From contig JADFMN010000005.1 in NCBI GenBank assembly GCA_022563855.1, forward strand, positions 62,001 to 126,000: a DNA stretch of 64,000 bases. The letters run 5' to 3'. The translations under genes were made by a program, and so were the position numbers. Position 1 is the first letter of the stretch, and the number at the start of each line of letters is the position of its first letter. The DNA comes from Armatimonadota bacterium. GTDB taxonomy: Bacteria > Armatimonadota > Fimbriimonadia > Fimbriimonadales > Fimbriimonadaceae. Below, in pieces: positions 33,879 through 42,560 of the stretch. The notes under the pieces were generated by a model. It was not told where the DNA came from and did no database searches. It worked only from the letters and a program-made list of their open reading frames with translations.

Positions 33879-34553
33879 TCAGGATGACATGGCCGTGAGC
33901 TTCGTCAGTTCCAGCTTCCGGAACTCGACCACCGCCCCCTCGGCCTGCAAAGCGATCTGCCCCTTTGTCGCCGTGCAGCCGGTTCCGTCGTTGACGAGGT
34001 CGCCGTTCACCCAGACGGTGATCGTGTCGCCCTTGCAACGGATCACCATCGTGTTCCACTCGCCGAGCGGTTTTTCCGAACCGTCGGTGAGGTTGACGAT
34101 GCGGCGGTTCATCGGTGGTTCGACGCCCCACTTCTCCTTCGGCCCACGACGTTTGACCATATCGGGCACGGAGATGTCCTCGCCGATGCACCAGAAGTCG
34201 CCCGCGTGCCCGCTCTGCAACTGCACCTCCATCGACTGCGGGAACATATCGTAGAGACGCCTCGGTTTCGAAGCGTGGACCAGCACCCCGCAGTTCCCCG
34301 GCTCACCAGGAAAGCGGTACTCGACGACCAGTTTGTAGTCGGAGTACGAGGCGTCCGTGATCAGATGCCCGCGCGGAGTTCCGAGGCTAACAAGAACCCC
34401 GTCGCGCACCGTGAACGCGTCGACCGGACTGTCCCTCTTATCGTTGTCTGGGATGTCCTGGTGCCAACCGTTCAGGCTCTTGCCGTCGAAAAGTGAAATC
34501 GGTTCAGCATCCTGGAGGCTGCTGATCGCTGCGAGTGCGATGAGCGAAATCAT
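33879..34553 (-). CDS. DUF1080 secreted protein (paralogue 2)
   Basis: 224 residues. Signal peptide (ISLIALAAISSLQ), then FDGKSLNGWHQDIPDND, DYKLVVEYRF, GNCGVLVHAS, VQLQSGHAGDFWCIGEDI and EWNTMVIRCKGDTITVWVNG. It shares the tandem paralogue's layout with a longer loop (KRRGPKEKWGVEPPMN). The start at 34553 is preferred over 34571 because it directly precedes the signal peptide. Confidence 0.85.
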   Translation of the reverse strand: MISLIALAAISSLQDAEPISLFDGKSLNGWHQDIPDNDKRDSPVDAFTVRDGVLVSLGTPRGHLITDASYSDYKLVVEYRFPGEPGNCGVLVHASKPRRLYDMFPQSMEVQLQSGHAGDFWCIGEDISVPDMVKRRGPKEKWGVEPPMNRRIVNLTDGSEKPLGEWNTMVIRCKGDTITVWVNGDLVNDGTGCTATKGQIALQAEGAVVEFRKLELTKLTAMSS

Positions 34554-34638
34554 GCAGGGAGTGTAGCCCAAGAGAGGGGCAGATGCAAACCAAGCGATCC
34601 TGTAGCAAGGACGGAGTCGAGCACGGTCCGATGCGCGA

Positions 34639-35676
34639 TCAGAACACAGGGGTCAGGAGGAATCCTCTTGTCTCGCCGGTGCCAGCGTTAAACCCGATCG
34701 CCACGATTCTCGCGTCGTCGTCGATTCCGACTGCGCGCGTCAAAGTGAAGCCAGCCGGCAGTACGGACAGAGCGTTGAGATCGACCACTTGATTGCCGGG
34801 GTACCACGCGTAAGCCGTCTCCGTACCGCCGAGAACTGCCGACCCGACGACGACTCCCGAATCGCTCAGTCCGTAAGCGCTGTTCCCCGTAGCGCCGACC
34901 GGAAGCGCGAGGGCTTTCATTTGGCCGATGTGAAACAGAAACGCTCGCGTTTGCCCGACGCCGTCAACGCTCTCGCCAGCGACTTGGCCGATGCTGTTCA
35001 CAGCTCGTGCAACGCTGTCGCTGTTCGCCAGCGAGCCGAGATCGACCACGACTCCCTGCGTCCACCGCGCCGCGCGAGTTTGTCCGCCAGCGGTCTCTGA
35101 CCAGCCGACCATCACGCCACTGTCCGAAACGGCAGTGACCCGTCCATCGGAGCCGCCAAGGCGCGCGAGCACAATCACAAATCCGGAAGGATCGAACACG
35201 ACCGGCACCTCTTCGCCGAACGTGTTGACGGCGCTGCCGGCGATCGTGCCTTCATCGCCGATCGCTGACGCGCGCGAGTTGTTCCCCGCCGCAAGTCCGC
35301 CCGTGTCGGTCATCGAGCCGCCGGTAAACACGAACCCGCGATCGGATGTGCCGTTCGATGACTGGCCTACGACGTCCCCGACGGAGTTGACCGAGAGCGC
35401 TTCGCTCGTCGGTCCGCCTAGCGTGCCGAGGTCGACCAGTCCGCCGGCTACAGTCCAGACGAACGCGGTGTCCGCGCTCGAAGCGTTGATTCGGTATACG
35501 CCGACAACGCGGCCGTTGGACGACATCCCGGCGGGTGAGACGTACGGGCTGCCGGCAACCGTGACTTCGACTACCGTATACGACACGGGCACGGCGCTGC
35601 CAAAGCCGAGACCTCCGCATCCGCTCAGGATTAAGGGGGTCGCAGCAGCCAAGACCAACCAGGCGCGAGAACTCAT
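34639..35676 (-). CDS. HAF-repeat lipoprotein
   Basis: 345 residues. Lipoprotein signal with lipobox LSGC (Cys20). The body is made of HAF-type repeats of about 40-45 residues, with the core pattern AFVW...G...DLGTLGG...S-A...N..G-x-VVG repeated six or seven times, giving a beta-propeller-like surface protein. No enzymatic site is seen. Confidence 0.85.
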   Translation of the reverse strand: MSSRAWLVLAAATPLILSGCGGLGFGSAVPVSYTVVEVTVAGSPYVSPAGMSSNGRVVGVYRINASSADTAFVWTVAGGLVDLGTLGGPTSEALSVNSVGDVVGQSSNGTSDRGFVFTGGSMTDTGGLAAGNNSRASAIGDEGTIAGSAVNTFGEEVPVVFDPSGFVIVLARLGGSDGRVTAVSDSGVMVGWSETAGGQTRAARWTQGVVVDLGSLANSDSVARAVNSIGQVAGESVDGVGQTRAFLFHIGQMKALALPVGATGNSAYGLSDSGVVVGSAVLGGTETAYAWYPGNQVVDLNALSVLPAGFTLTRAVGIDDDARIVAIGFNAGTGETRGFLLTPVF

Positions 35677-35723
35677 GATGTCATGGTACTGCCGAATCTC
35701 ACGATTGTTGCCTGGTGAAATTA

Positions 35724-36806
35724 TCAGTTTGCTTGCTTCAGGCTATCGGCGACGAACCAGCCGACGGCTGATCCAAGGTAAAGAACGTTCCCTCCCCACA
35801 GCGCCGTCTGCCTGACCGCCTCTGCGTTGACGATCCAAATCGCAACGACGAAGAACGCCAGCGCAGCGCCGGTCGCAGCCAGCAGGCGCGTCATCGATGG
35901 GTTGAACACCGACTGTGTTACCCCGACAAAAAGATAGAACACCACGGCGATCCAGTAGTTGAGCAGCGCTATCATGCCCAGAGCGATCGCAGGTGGAACG
36001 CGCATGACTGCGGAGCCCCTGTTGGCGTCGAACACGTCGAGGAATCCCCCAGACGACAGGGACGCCCCGATCGCGATGCCGGAGACGAACAGCATCACCA
36101 TTAAGCTGAGCGGCCACAGTGAGATCGGCGCGAAGGCCGGGAACGCAGGAGTCGCCCCCGAGAGTACGACGTAGAGGCACGACACAAGCGTGACGAACGC
36201 CGCAACGCCGAGCGCCATCGGACCCTTGGGGGCGCCCGTGCTCTGCTTGGTTCTGAGCGCCAGCGCCTCGGTCATCTCGATGTGCTTTTGTCGATACGCT
36301 CTGTTCGTCGGGGCGTACTGCGCGGCGTATGCGTAGTGCTGCTCCGCTCTTTGCAAGTCTCCGCGAGCGCGGAAGATATCTGCTAGCACTGCGTAGGGAA
36401 GCGGAGCCTTCGGATCGTCGCGCAACATCTGCCGCGCCAGCGATTCGGCTTGATTGAACTTGTGCTGATTGAGCAGCATGCTGAGGTGCAGAGCCTCGGC
36501 GCTCCTTGTTCGGTGAGCTTGCGCTTGTCGCATTCGCGAACTGGCGTCGCTGGCTCGGTGTGCGCGCTGTCTTCTCTGTCTTGCCTCCTGCTCGCGCCTG
36601 TGCCCCTGCGCGATGTCGTAGTTCCGTTTGCGGTCGGGATCGCTCAATACGTCGTACGCGTCCTTCGCCTCCAAGAACCGCTCAGCTGAAGCCGGAGAGT
36701 CGGAGACGTCCGGGTGGTGCTGTCGCGCTATCCCGCGGAACGCAGACCGTATCTCGTCGGCGGTCGCGTTCTGCGAGACACCGAGCGTTTCGTAATGGTC
36801 AGGCAT
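35724..36806 (-). CDS. DnaJ-domain/TPR membrane protein
   Basis: 360 residues. An N-terminal J domain (HYETLGVSQNATADEIR) contains the HPD motif at 31-33, needed to stimulate DnaK. A basic linker and two or three TPR helices (110-175) follow, then four hydrophobic segments from 195 to the end. It probably recruits DnaK to the membrane. It is 12 bp downstream of a GspF gene on the same strand. Confidence 0.8.
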   Translation of the reverse strand: MPDHYETLGVSQNATADEIRSAFRGIARQHHPDVSDSPASAERFLEAKDAYDVLSDPDRKRNYDIAQGHRREQEARQRRQRAHRASDASSRMRQAQAHRTRSAEALHLSMLLNQHKFNQAESLARQMLRDDPKAPLPYAVLADIFRARGDLQRAEQHYAYAAQYAPTNRAYRQKHIEMTEALALRTKQSTGAPKGPMALGVAAFVTLVSCLYVVLSGATPAFPAFAPISLWPLSLMVMLFVSGIAIGASLSSGGFLDVFDANRGSAVMRVPPAIALGMIALLNYWIAVVFYLFVGVTQSVFNPSMTRLLAATGAALAFFVVAIWIVNAEAVRQTALWGGNVLYLGSAVGWFVADSLKQAN

Positions 36807-36818
36807 CGGTCGGTAACT

Positions 36819-38039
36819 CTAGAACTGGCTGGCGTACCCGGTGTAGAACTTGATGACCACGTAGGAGATGTAAACGGCGACGATGATGAATGCGAGGACG
36901 CCAATGACGACTGCCGCTTGGCGGGCTTTCATCGCACCCTCCTCTTCATAGAACTCGGCCATCTTGTTCAGCATATCGTCGACGTTGCCGGTCGTCTCTC
37001 CCGTGCGCGTCATGTCAAGAACGATCGGCGAAAACGCGCCTGTCATCGCGAGCGAATCGGTAAGCCCGGTTCCCGATTCCAGGTCCCGCGCTGCGGGATG
37101 GATCTGTGCGCGAAGGTGTTCGTTCCCGCATGCATCAGCCGATAGCTGCAACGCTTTCGGCATTGGCACGCCGCTGCCGTAGAGCGCTGCGAACGAGCGT
37201 CCGAACTTCGCCATCGCAAATCCGTGACTGATGTTGCCGATGTACGGAACTTTGAGTACAGCCGAATCCCATTGGCGCTTGGCCCGATCGTTCTTCTTGA
37301 TGACTTGGAAATAGATGTACAGGCCCACGAGGATCGGGGCGATGATGATCCAGGTTGAGAGCTGCGTGAGCGGGGACCAGAGCTTCTGCGCGCCGGTCTG
37401 CCCGACGGCAGAGATGATCCAATTTGCAGCCAGGATTATGAAGATTGAGCTGACGACGACGATCTTGGGATACAGCGTCTCGCGACGGATCATGTTTCGG
37501 AGTTCGATCTCGCGCTGTATGTATTCGCTCAGCCTCCCGCACTGCTCCGCCAGGAATCCGCCTTCTTCTCCGGCGTGAACCATGCTGATCATCAGCGGGC
37601 TGAAGACTTCAGGATGTATCTCGAACACAGAGCTGATTTGCTGGCCTGCATCGACCGCGGTCTTCGTTTCCAGCAGCACCGATCGCAGCTTGTCGTTCTG
37701 CGTCTGCCCGGAGAGGGTCGCGAGCATTTGCGATGGAGCGATGCCCGCGCTCAGCATGCTCGACATTTGGCGGAAGAAGAACTGGAGGTGGTGGAGCGGC
37801 ACCCCGGCGCGATCGGCGGACGCGCTTTCTTGCGACGACTTCTCACTGGAGCGGCTGAATACCTGGCCGATCGAGCCTTCTGTGAGAGGATCGCCTCCGC
37901 TCTGCGCCAAAGTCAGCTCCCTGATCTTGATGCCCTTCGACTGTAGGCGCTTGCGAACGGCGTCTTCCGAACGCGCAGGCATCATCCCGTTCTCAATTTG
38001 CCCCTGGGCGTTGATTCCGCTGTACTGATAGATCGGCAA
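36819..38039 (-). CDS. GspF/PilC inner-membrane protein 1
   Basis: 406 residues. N-terminal sequence PIYQYSGINAQGQIENGMMPA is typical of GspF/PilC. Two T2SSF helical domains each end in membrane segments; the first includes LHHLQFFFRQMSSMLSAGI and the second GFAMAKFGRSFAALYGSGVPMPKALQLSA. It is the platform protein of a type II secretion or type IV pilus system, coupling a cytoplasmic ATPase to (pseudo)pilin assembly. The rest of the machine is not here. Confidence 0.88.
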   Translation of the reverse strand: MPIYQYSGINAQGQIENGMMPARSEDAVRKRLQSKGIKIRELTLAQSGGDPLTEGSIGQVFSRSSEKSSQESASADRAGVPLHHLQFFFRQMSSMLSAGIAPSQMLATLSGQTQNDKLRSVLLETKTAVDAGQQISSVFEIHPEVFSPLMISMVHAGEEGGFLAEQCGRLSEYIQREIELRNMIRRETLYPKIVVVSSIFIILAANWIISAVGQTGAQKLWSPLTQLSTWIIIAPILVGLYIYFQVIKKNDRAKRQWDSAVLKVPYIGNISHGFAMAKFGRSFAALYGSGVPMPKALQLSADACGNEHLRAQIHPAARDLESGTGLTDSLAMTGAFSPIVLDMTRTGETTGNVDDMLNKMAEFYEEEGAMKARQAAVVIGVLAFIIVAVYISYVVIKFYTGYASQF

Positions 38040-38070
38040 CTTATTCCTCTGCTAACTAATATACGGCCTA

Positions 38071-39384
38071 CTAGTCCAGAATTCGGAAGAGACTGCTAAA
38101 GTAGTAGTGATAAAAGATCGCGATGCCCAGCGCAGGACCGGCAAACATCAGCAGCGCGATCCAGCATCCGGACTTGAACTTCAGCAGTCGGTCGGATTCT
38201 ATCTGCCTGTCGCGCGCGACTTGCATAGCCTGTTCGAGCGCGGTCTCGATGCTGCCGGTCATCTCGCCAGTTTCAATTGTCGCCGCGACCTCGTGCGGAA
38301 AAAGACTTGACTGATAGAACAGCTCGGAGAACTTCGTATTCTCGGACATCCCTTGCCCAGCCTTGCGCAGGTCATCGGCGTACGCGACGTTTGGCACGGC
38401 ATCCGCCGCCACCTGCCAGGACGCAAACGGGCTGAGACCAGCTTTGGCGAGCCTGCCCAGGTTCCACGAGAAAATCGCCAGGCATTCGTTCTTCGCGCGG
38501 AGCCCAAAAAGCGGAACCTTGATCCCCACGTCGTGCCGCTTCAGCGTGTTCTCATACTGCATCCAGCGCGCACGGAAAATGAAATATCCTGCTACCAGCA
38601 CAGCCAGCACGATGCCGACCGGGCCGAAGATCGCGCGCAACATCCCCTCCCATACCGCACTGCCCGACCCGCTTGGATCGGTGTCGAAGCTATCGATTCC
38701 GCTGCTGATCCCCTTGCCGGCTGCGACCACCAGCCCTAGACAAAAAACAGACGCGGCCCCTATCATGAGCGGCCACTTGAACAGAGTCTTCAGCTTTTTC
38801 GCCTCGTCTCGCTGTTTGCTGATCACCTCGCACGCCTCCGGCAGGTAACCGCCCTTCTCGCCTGCGCGCACACCGCCGACGATTCCGGCAGGGAAGAGGT
38901 CGGGGTAGTGGGCCATTGCCGTGCTGAGTGCCGTTCCCTCGGCCGTCATGGACGCAATGTGCCGCAGTGGGCCGACGAACTTCGCATCTTGATTCCGCTG
39001 AGAGAGCATTGCTGCCGACTCCGCCGGCGATATGCCCGAGTTGAGCAAGTTCGAGAGCTGCGCGAAGACGAAGTACAGGTCTGAGTCAGTTGATGGCTTT
39101 GTCCGGCGCTGTCGCAACTGGACCGTCGCGGCGGGGTCTATCGGTTGTTGGATATGGACCCGCTGCTGCGGCTGCTTGAGGATCGGGTCGTCCGGTGGTA
39201 GCTGGACGGGAGGCTGCTGGGGCGGCTTCGGGCGCTGGACGACTTGCACGCCCTCCTCGATCGATTTGATCTGCAGACCTTGAGAACTGAGTCGTTGCAC
39301 AGCCGCGTTTGCGTCGCCCGCGTCGATCGATCCCTCGACCTCGCGGCCGGTCTTATCGAGCGCACGGTATCGGTATTGGGGCAT
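38071..39384 (-). CDS. GspF/PilC inner-membrane protein 2
   Basis: 437 residues, same family as the next gene downstream: N-terminal PQYRYRALDKTGREVEGSI, then two helical T2SSF domains (LYFVFAQLSNLLNSGIS; CLAIFSWNLGRLAKAGLSPFASWQVA) with three membrane helices. A Pro/Gln-rich linker (PPQQPPVQLPPD) is unusual. Two adjacent, quite diverged GspF genes may serve two systems or form a heteromer. The start overlaps the folK 3' end by 32 bp. Confidence 0.88.
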   Translation of the reverse strand: MPQYRYRALDKTGREVEGSIDAGDANAAVQRLSSQGLQIKSIEEGVQVVQRPKPPQQPPVQLPPDDPILKQPQQRVHIQQPIDPAATVQLRQRRTKPSTDSDLYFVFAQLSNLLNSGISPAESAAMLSQRNQDAKFVGPLRHIASMTAEGTALSTAMAHYPDLFPAGIVGGVRAGEKGGYLPEACEVISKQRDEAKKLKTLFKWPLMIGAASVFCLGLVVAAGKGISSGIDSFDTDPSGSGSAVWEGMLRAIFGPVGIVLAVLVAGYFIFRARWMQYENTLKRHDVGIKVPLFGLRAKNECLAIFSWNLGRLAKAGLSPFASWQVAADAVPNVAYADDLRKAGQGMSENTKFSELFYQSSLFPHEVAATIETGEMTGSIETALEQAMQVARDRQIESDRLLKFKSGCWIALLMFAGPALGIAIFYHYYFSSLFRILD

Positions 39385-39877
39385 CCGAAACTCTCCTCAC
39401 CGTCTGTGCTTGTACGTCCTGCTTCTGCAAGAGGGTTGCGACGGCACCGTTCTGCGGGATGACTGCGTACGGATCGACCTCCATGAGCGGCTCCAGCACG
39501 AACCGCCTTTCGCCCAGACGCGGGTGCGGTACGACGACCGGAGCGTCCGTCTGCGAGGCCAGCACGAGCGAACCGTAGAGCAGCAGATCGAGGTCGATCT
39601 CGCGCGGACCGTTTCTGATCCGCTCCATGCGGCCGACGCGCTGCTCGATCTGCTTGAGCGTACGGACTAGCTCCAGCGGCCCGATCTCGCACCGCGCCGA
39701 TAACACTGCGTTCAAGAACGGCGGCTGATCGGAAATGTACATGGGCGCGGTCTCGTACAGACCGCTGACGCGTTCGATGACGAGGCTTCCGGCGAGCAGC
39801 TCGATCGCGCGACCGATGTTGGCTCTCCGATCCCCGAGGTTCGCCCCCAGACCGATCACGACCGGCGTTGCGCTCAA
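39353..39877 (-). CDS. folK: HPPK, folate biosynthesis pyrophosphokinase
   Basis: 174 residues. It transfers pyrophosphate from ATP to 6-hydroxymethyl-dihydropterin in folate synthesis. Motifs are VVIGLGANLGDRRANI, LYETAPMYISDQPPFLNAV and RNGPREIDLDLLLYG, then VVVPHPRLGERRFVLEPL. A TTG start that overlaps the gpsA stop (TTGA) best fits the family N-terminus; the open frame upstream is only antisense-like read-through of gpsA in another frame. Confidence 0.9.
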   Translation of the reverse strand: MSATPVVIGLGANLGDRRANIGRAIELLAGSLVIERVSGLYETAPMYISDQPPFLNAVLSARCEIGPLELVRTLKQIEQRVGRMERIRNGPREIDLDLLLYGSLVLASQTDAPVVVPHPRLGERRFVLEPLMEVDPYAVIPQNGAVATLLQKQDVQAQTVRRVSDAPIPIPCAR

Positions 39878-40854
39878 GTAATCGTCTCCTTGGTCGGCGC
39901 TCGCTCCATCAGCGCAACCACGGCGTCGCGCGCAGCCATTTGTCCGCGCACGACCGCATCGACCACCTGCGTGATCGGCGCATCGACCTGCAGCGACCTC
40001 GCCATTCCGACCGCGATCTGCGAAGTCTGTACGCCCTCGGCGACTTGCCCAATCTCGTCGAGCACGGCGCTCAGTGCGCGGCCTTTTCCGAGACCGTAGC
40101 CGACTCTGTTGTTCCTGCTCAAGTCGCTTGCGGCGGTTGCGAACAGGTCTCCGACCCCGGCGAGCCCCATGAACGTCTCTCGCCTTGCGCCGATCGCCTC
40201 GCCCAGCCGCGCCATCTCGTTCAGCCCTCTCGCGAGCAAGGCCCCCTTGGTGTTGTTCCCAAATCCCAGGCCGTCGGACATTCCTGCGGCGATCGCCATC
40301 ACGTTCTTCATCGCTCCGGCGAGCTCGACTCCGGTGATATCGTCCGATAGGTATACGCGGTAGTTCCTCGACATGAAGCGGTTCCGGACCGCTTCGGCCG
40401 CCTCCGCATCGCTGCTTGCCGCCACAGCAGCCGTCGGAATCCCCTGCGCCAGTTCGCGGGCGAGGTTCGGGCCGCTGAGGGCGACCAGCCGTGCATCTGG
40501 CAGCACGGAGCCAACAAGTTGGCTCAGCAGGTTCGACGTCGCCTGGACGAGCCCCTTGCTGGCGATGCAAACGATCTCCGACCCCTTCACGGCTGGCAGC
40601 ACCTCTTCGACCGCGGTCGTTGGTACGGCAAGAACGGCGATCGGAGCAGGCACGGCGTCTTCCGTCAGCTCATGGATCTCACAGTTGTCTGGGAGCACGA
40701 AACCGGGCAGGTACCGCAGGTTCTCGCGGCAGGACTTGAGCGCAGTCAGAGTTTCCGATTCGCGCCCATACAGCCCGACTTCGTGGCCGTTGCGGGCGAG
40801 GACGAGCGCAAGGGCGGTCCCCCAACTGCCAGCGCCGACCACAGCAACGTCCAT
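39874..40854 (-). CDS. gpsA: Glycerol-3-phosphate dehydrogenase [NAD(P)+]
   Basis: 326 residues, normal for GpsA, which makes sn-glycerol 3-phosphate from dihydroxyacetone phosphate for phospholipids. The Rossmann motif is VAVVGAGSWGTALALVLA. Other blocks are IVCIASKGL, LSGPNLARELAQGIPT, and GVELAGAMKNVMAIAAGMSDGLGFGNNTKGAL with the catalytic Lys. The adjacent folK overlaps by 4 bp, so they form one transcription unit. Confidence 0.95.
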   Translation of the reverse strand: MDVAVVGAGSWGTALALVLARNGHEVGLYGRESETLTALKSCRENLRYLPGFVLPDNCEIHELTEDAVPAPIAVLAVPTTAVEEVLPAVKGSEIVCIASKGLVQATSNLLSQLVGSVLPDARLVALSGPNLARELAQGIPTAAVAASSDAEAAEAVRNRFMSRNYRVYLSDDITGVELAGAMKNVMAIAAGMSDGLGFGNNTKGALLARGLNEMARLGEAIGARRETFMGLAGVGDLFATAASDLSRNNRVGYGLGKGRALSAVLDEIGQVAEGVQTSQIAVGMARSLQVDAPITQVVDAVVRGQMAARDAVVALMERAPTKETIT

Positions 40855-40883
40855 GTTGCGGATTCTACACCCACGGTGCTGTC

Positions 40884-41378
40884 CTAATTTGGTCTCGACT
40901 CAGTTTTACTCTGGAGCCAGGACGCGCTGACCTCTGCGATCTTCTCCCGTATCCGCTCACGGTCTCCGGCCTTCAGCAACTCATAGAAACCGAGCACTTC
41001 TTCCTTGCTGCTCGCGGAAATCCAAGCCTCCAAGTGGTCCCAAGCTATCAGGTCGCCGATTGTCCCAGCCCCGTCGTAAAACACGGTCGTTTGCCCGTAT
41101 AGGTTCTTTCCCGCTGCACTGCTGAACTTCCAATCGTGGACGATTCGGTCGGAGGCGTGGGCAGGCAAATACTCTTCGAGCGGCGAAGCGGTCTGCCACT
41201 GCGACGTTTCACGCCCGAACGGCCACTCCGTATGGCCTCTGCGAGAGAGCGTGTTCGCACAGACGTAGTAGTTCTCCTCATAGACCGTGGGGATCGACAA
41301 GAGGAACGCTGCGACCAGCACCAAATATGCCACGATCATCCAACGGTTCCACTTTCCATTCGGTACGCCCATCACCAT
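40884..41378 (-). CDS. Hypothetical single-pass membrane protein
   Basis: 164 residues. One N-terminal transmembrane helix (about 14-31, MIVAYLVLVAAFLLSIPTVY) precedes an extracytoplasmic domain of ~130 residues with no recognised family. It is 29 bp upstream of gpsA on the same strand and may be cotranscribed. Confidence 0.6.
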   Translation of the reverse strand: MVMGVPNGKWNRWMIVAYLVLVAAFLLSIPTVYEENYYVCANTLSRRGHTEWPFGRETSQWQTASPLEEYLPAHASDRIVHDWKFSSAAGKNLYGQTTVFYDGAGTIGDLIAWDHLEAWISASSKEEVLGFYELLKAGDRERIREKIAEVSASWLQSKTESRPN

Positions 41379-41404
41379 AATTCTACGACACTCCGGCCCG
41401 GCAC

Positions 41405-41434
41405 AACACCCGCAGGGTACTTGACCGTGAGTTC
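41405..41434. repeat. Left copy of a direct repeat bracketing HicA/HicB
   Basis: It matches 42072-42101 at 25 of 30 positions, including CACCCGC and CTTGACCGT. The right copy contains the -35 of the rpsO promoter; this left copy has no -10 at the right distance. Confidence 0.55.
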
Positions 41435-41504
41435 TTCACCTAGCGCGCTTTTGTCTTTTTGGCTATCGCACTAGGTGTGTTGACCGTATACTACTAGTAG
41501 CGTT

Positions 41505-41732
41505 ATGACTCAGAGGTTCACGATCATCATCGAGAAGGGCCAAGACGGCTGGTGGGTCGCCTCGATTCCAGAGGTGCCCGGCGCGTTCTCTCAGGGCAGA
41601 ACTAAGAAGCAGGCCCGCGAGATGGTTTTGGACGCGATGAGCGAACTGATGATCGCTCGACGTGAACTCGCGCTAAGCAAGCGCAAGTCGCACTCCTATG
41701 TAGAATCCCAGGAGTTTCGGTTCGCCCCCTAG
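41505..41732 (+). CDS. hicB: HicB-like antitoxin
   Basis: 75 residues. The HicB partial RNase H fold is seen in FTIIIEKGQDGWWVASIPEVPGAFSQGRT followed by an A-x-E-M helix. There is no clear C-terminal DNA-binding domain, as in short HicB forms. It should bind and neutralise HicA. Unusually, hicA lies on the opposite strand, and both genes stop within a single CTAG (41729-41732). The family is reasonably sure; pairing is inferred from adjacency. Confidence 0.8.
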   Translation: MTQRFTIIIEKGQDGWWVASIPEVPGAFSQGRTKKQAREMVLDAMSELMIARRELALSKRKSHSYVESQEFRFAP

Positions 41733-41911
41733 CGAGAGGTCGGCTTCGGTACCCCGAGTTGCTTGCAGATTTTCTCTGCCAGGAAGCGATCTATCTTTCG
41801 GCGCCGAGGGACAGTCTTCTTGCCTTTCTTATAAATCGAGTGCTTGCCGCCCTCTTTGTAAAACGAGCACCCGTTGTCTTCCAGGTGGCGTATCAGCTCA
41901 CTCCGCTTCAT
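41729..41911 (-). CDS. hicA: HicA-like mRNA interferase toxin
   Basis: 60 residues, the normal HicA length. The dsRBD-like fold shows KRSELIRHLEDNGCSFYKEGG, then the catalytic His in GGKHSIY and VPRRRKIDRFLAEKICKQLG. It is predicted to cut mRNA when free of HicB. It converges tail-to-tail with hicB rather than being cotranscribed with it. Confidence 0.85.
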   Translation of the reverse strand: MKRSELIRHLEDNGCSFYKEGGKHSIYKKGKKTVPRRRKIDRFLAEKICKQLGVPKPTSR

Positions 41912-42261
41912 TTAAACCAACCAACTCGCTCCACTTGAGACGTCGCCCGACAAGCACTATCACTCTTGCACGCGGACGTTCCTCTGCTCGCCCAGGAGCA
42001 TCGATGCCGCCTTGATTTGAACGCAGAACGCGGTGTAGAAGAGTAATTGTGTCCAGATCAGGACACTACCCTACACCCGCGAGGTCCTTGACCGTCAGTT
42101 CGCGAGAGGGTATCATTCACATCGGCTGAGCGAGCTGACTTGCCGTTGTACGGAGTCTCTCAAGGGAGATTGCGTAGAGCGGCAAACTAGAGCGCACGGC
42201 TTCGCCTGTTCGACTGCTATCGCACTCGCGCAGGTTGATTGGAGGCTTCGCACAGACGAGA
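41912..42261 (+). promoter_or_regulatory. rpsO upstream region: hairpin and promoter
   Basis: No gene is seen. 42032-42077 folds into a two-part stem (GGTGTAG/CTACACC outside, GTGTCC/GGACAC inside). A good sigma70-type promoter follows: TTGACC at 42088-42093, a 17-bp spacer and TATCAT at 42111-42116. A long leader of ~140 nt leads to GGAGG at 42240-42244, 17 nt before the rpsO ATG. S15 commonly represses its own mRNA through leader structure, so the long leader may be regulatory. Confidence 0.65.
42072..42101. repeat. Right copy of the direct repeat bracketing HicA/HicB
   Basis: Partner of 41405-41434 (25/30 identical). It includes the TTGACC -35 box of rpsO. Confidence 0.55.
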
Positions 42262-42543
42262 ATGCCGCTAGATCAAGCTAAGAAATCTGCGATCATCGAA
42301 GAGAACGCCCTGACCAAGGGCGACACTGGTTCGACGGACGTTCAGATTGCTGTCATCCAGGCCCGAATCGGGCAGATCACAGACCACCTTCGCACCCACA
42401 AAAAGGACAACCATTCTAGGATGGGCCTTTTGAGGCTCGTCGGAAAACGACGCAAGCTCGAAGGTTTTCTTCGCAGGACCGATGTCGTAAGGTATCGGCA
42501 GCTGATCCAGAAACTCGGCATCCGTGAAGTGAAGCTTCACTAG
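42262..42543 (+). CDS. rpsO: 30S ribosomal protein S15
   Basis: 93 residues, about the usual length. S15 binds 16S rRNA helices 20-22 early in assembly. Conserved blocks are ENALTKGDTGSTDVQIAVIQARI, THKKDNHSRMGLLRLVGKRRKL and YRQLIQKLGIR. The ATG at 42262 (MPLDQAKK) fits S15 N-termini better than the TTG at 42235. pnp begins 17 bp downstream, the classical rpsO-pnp operon. Confidence 0.96.
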   Translation: MPLDQAKKSAIIEENALTKGDTGSTDVQIAVIQARIGQITDHLRTHKKDNHSRMGLLRLVGKRRKLEGFLRRTDVVRYRQLIQKLGIREVKLH

Positions 42544-42560
42544 ACATAGCAGGAGGCTAA

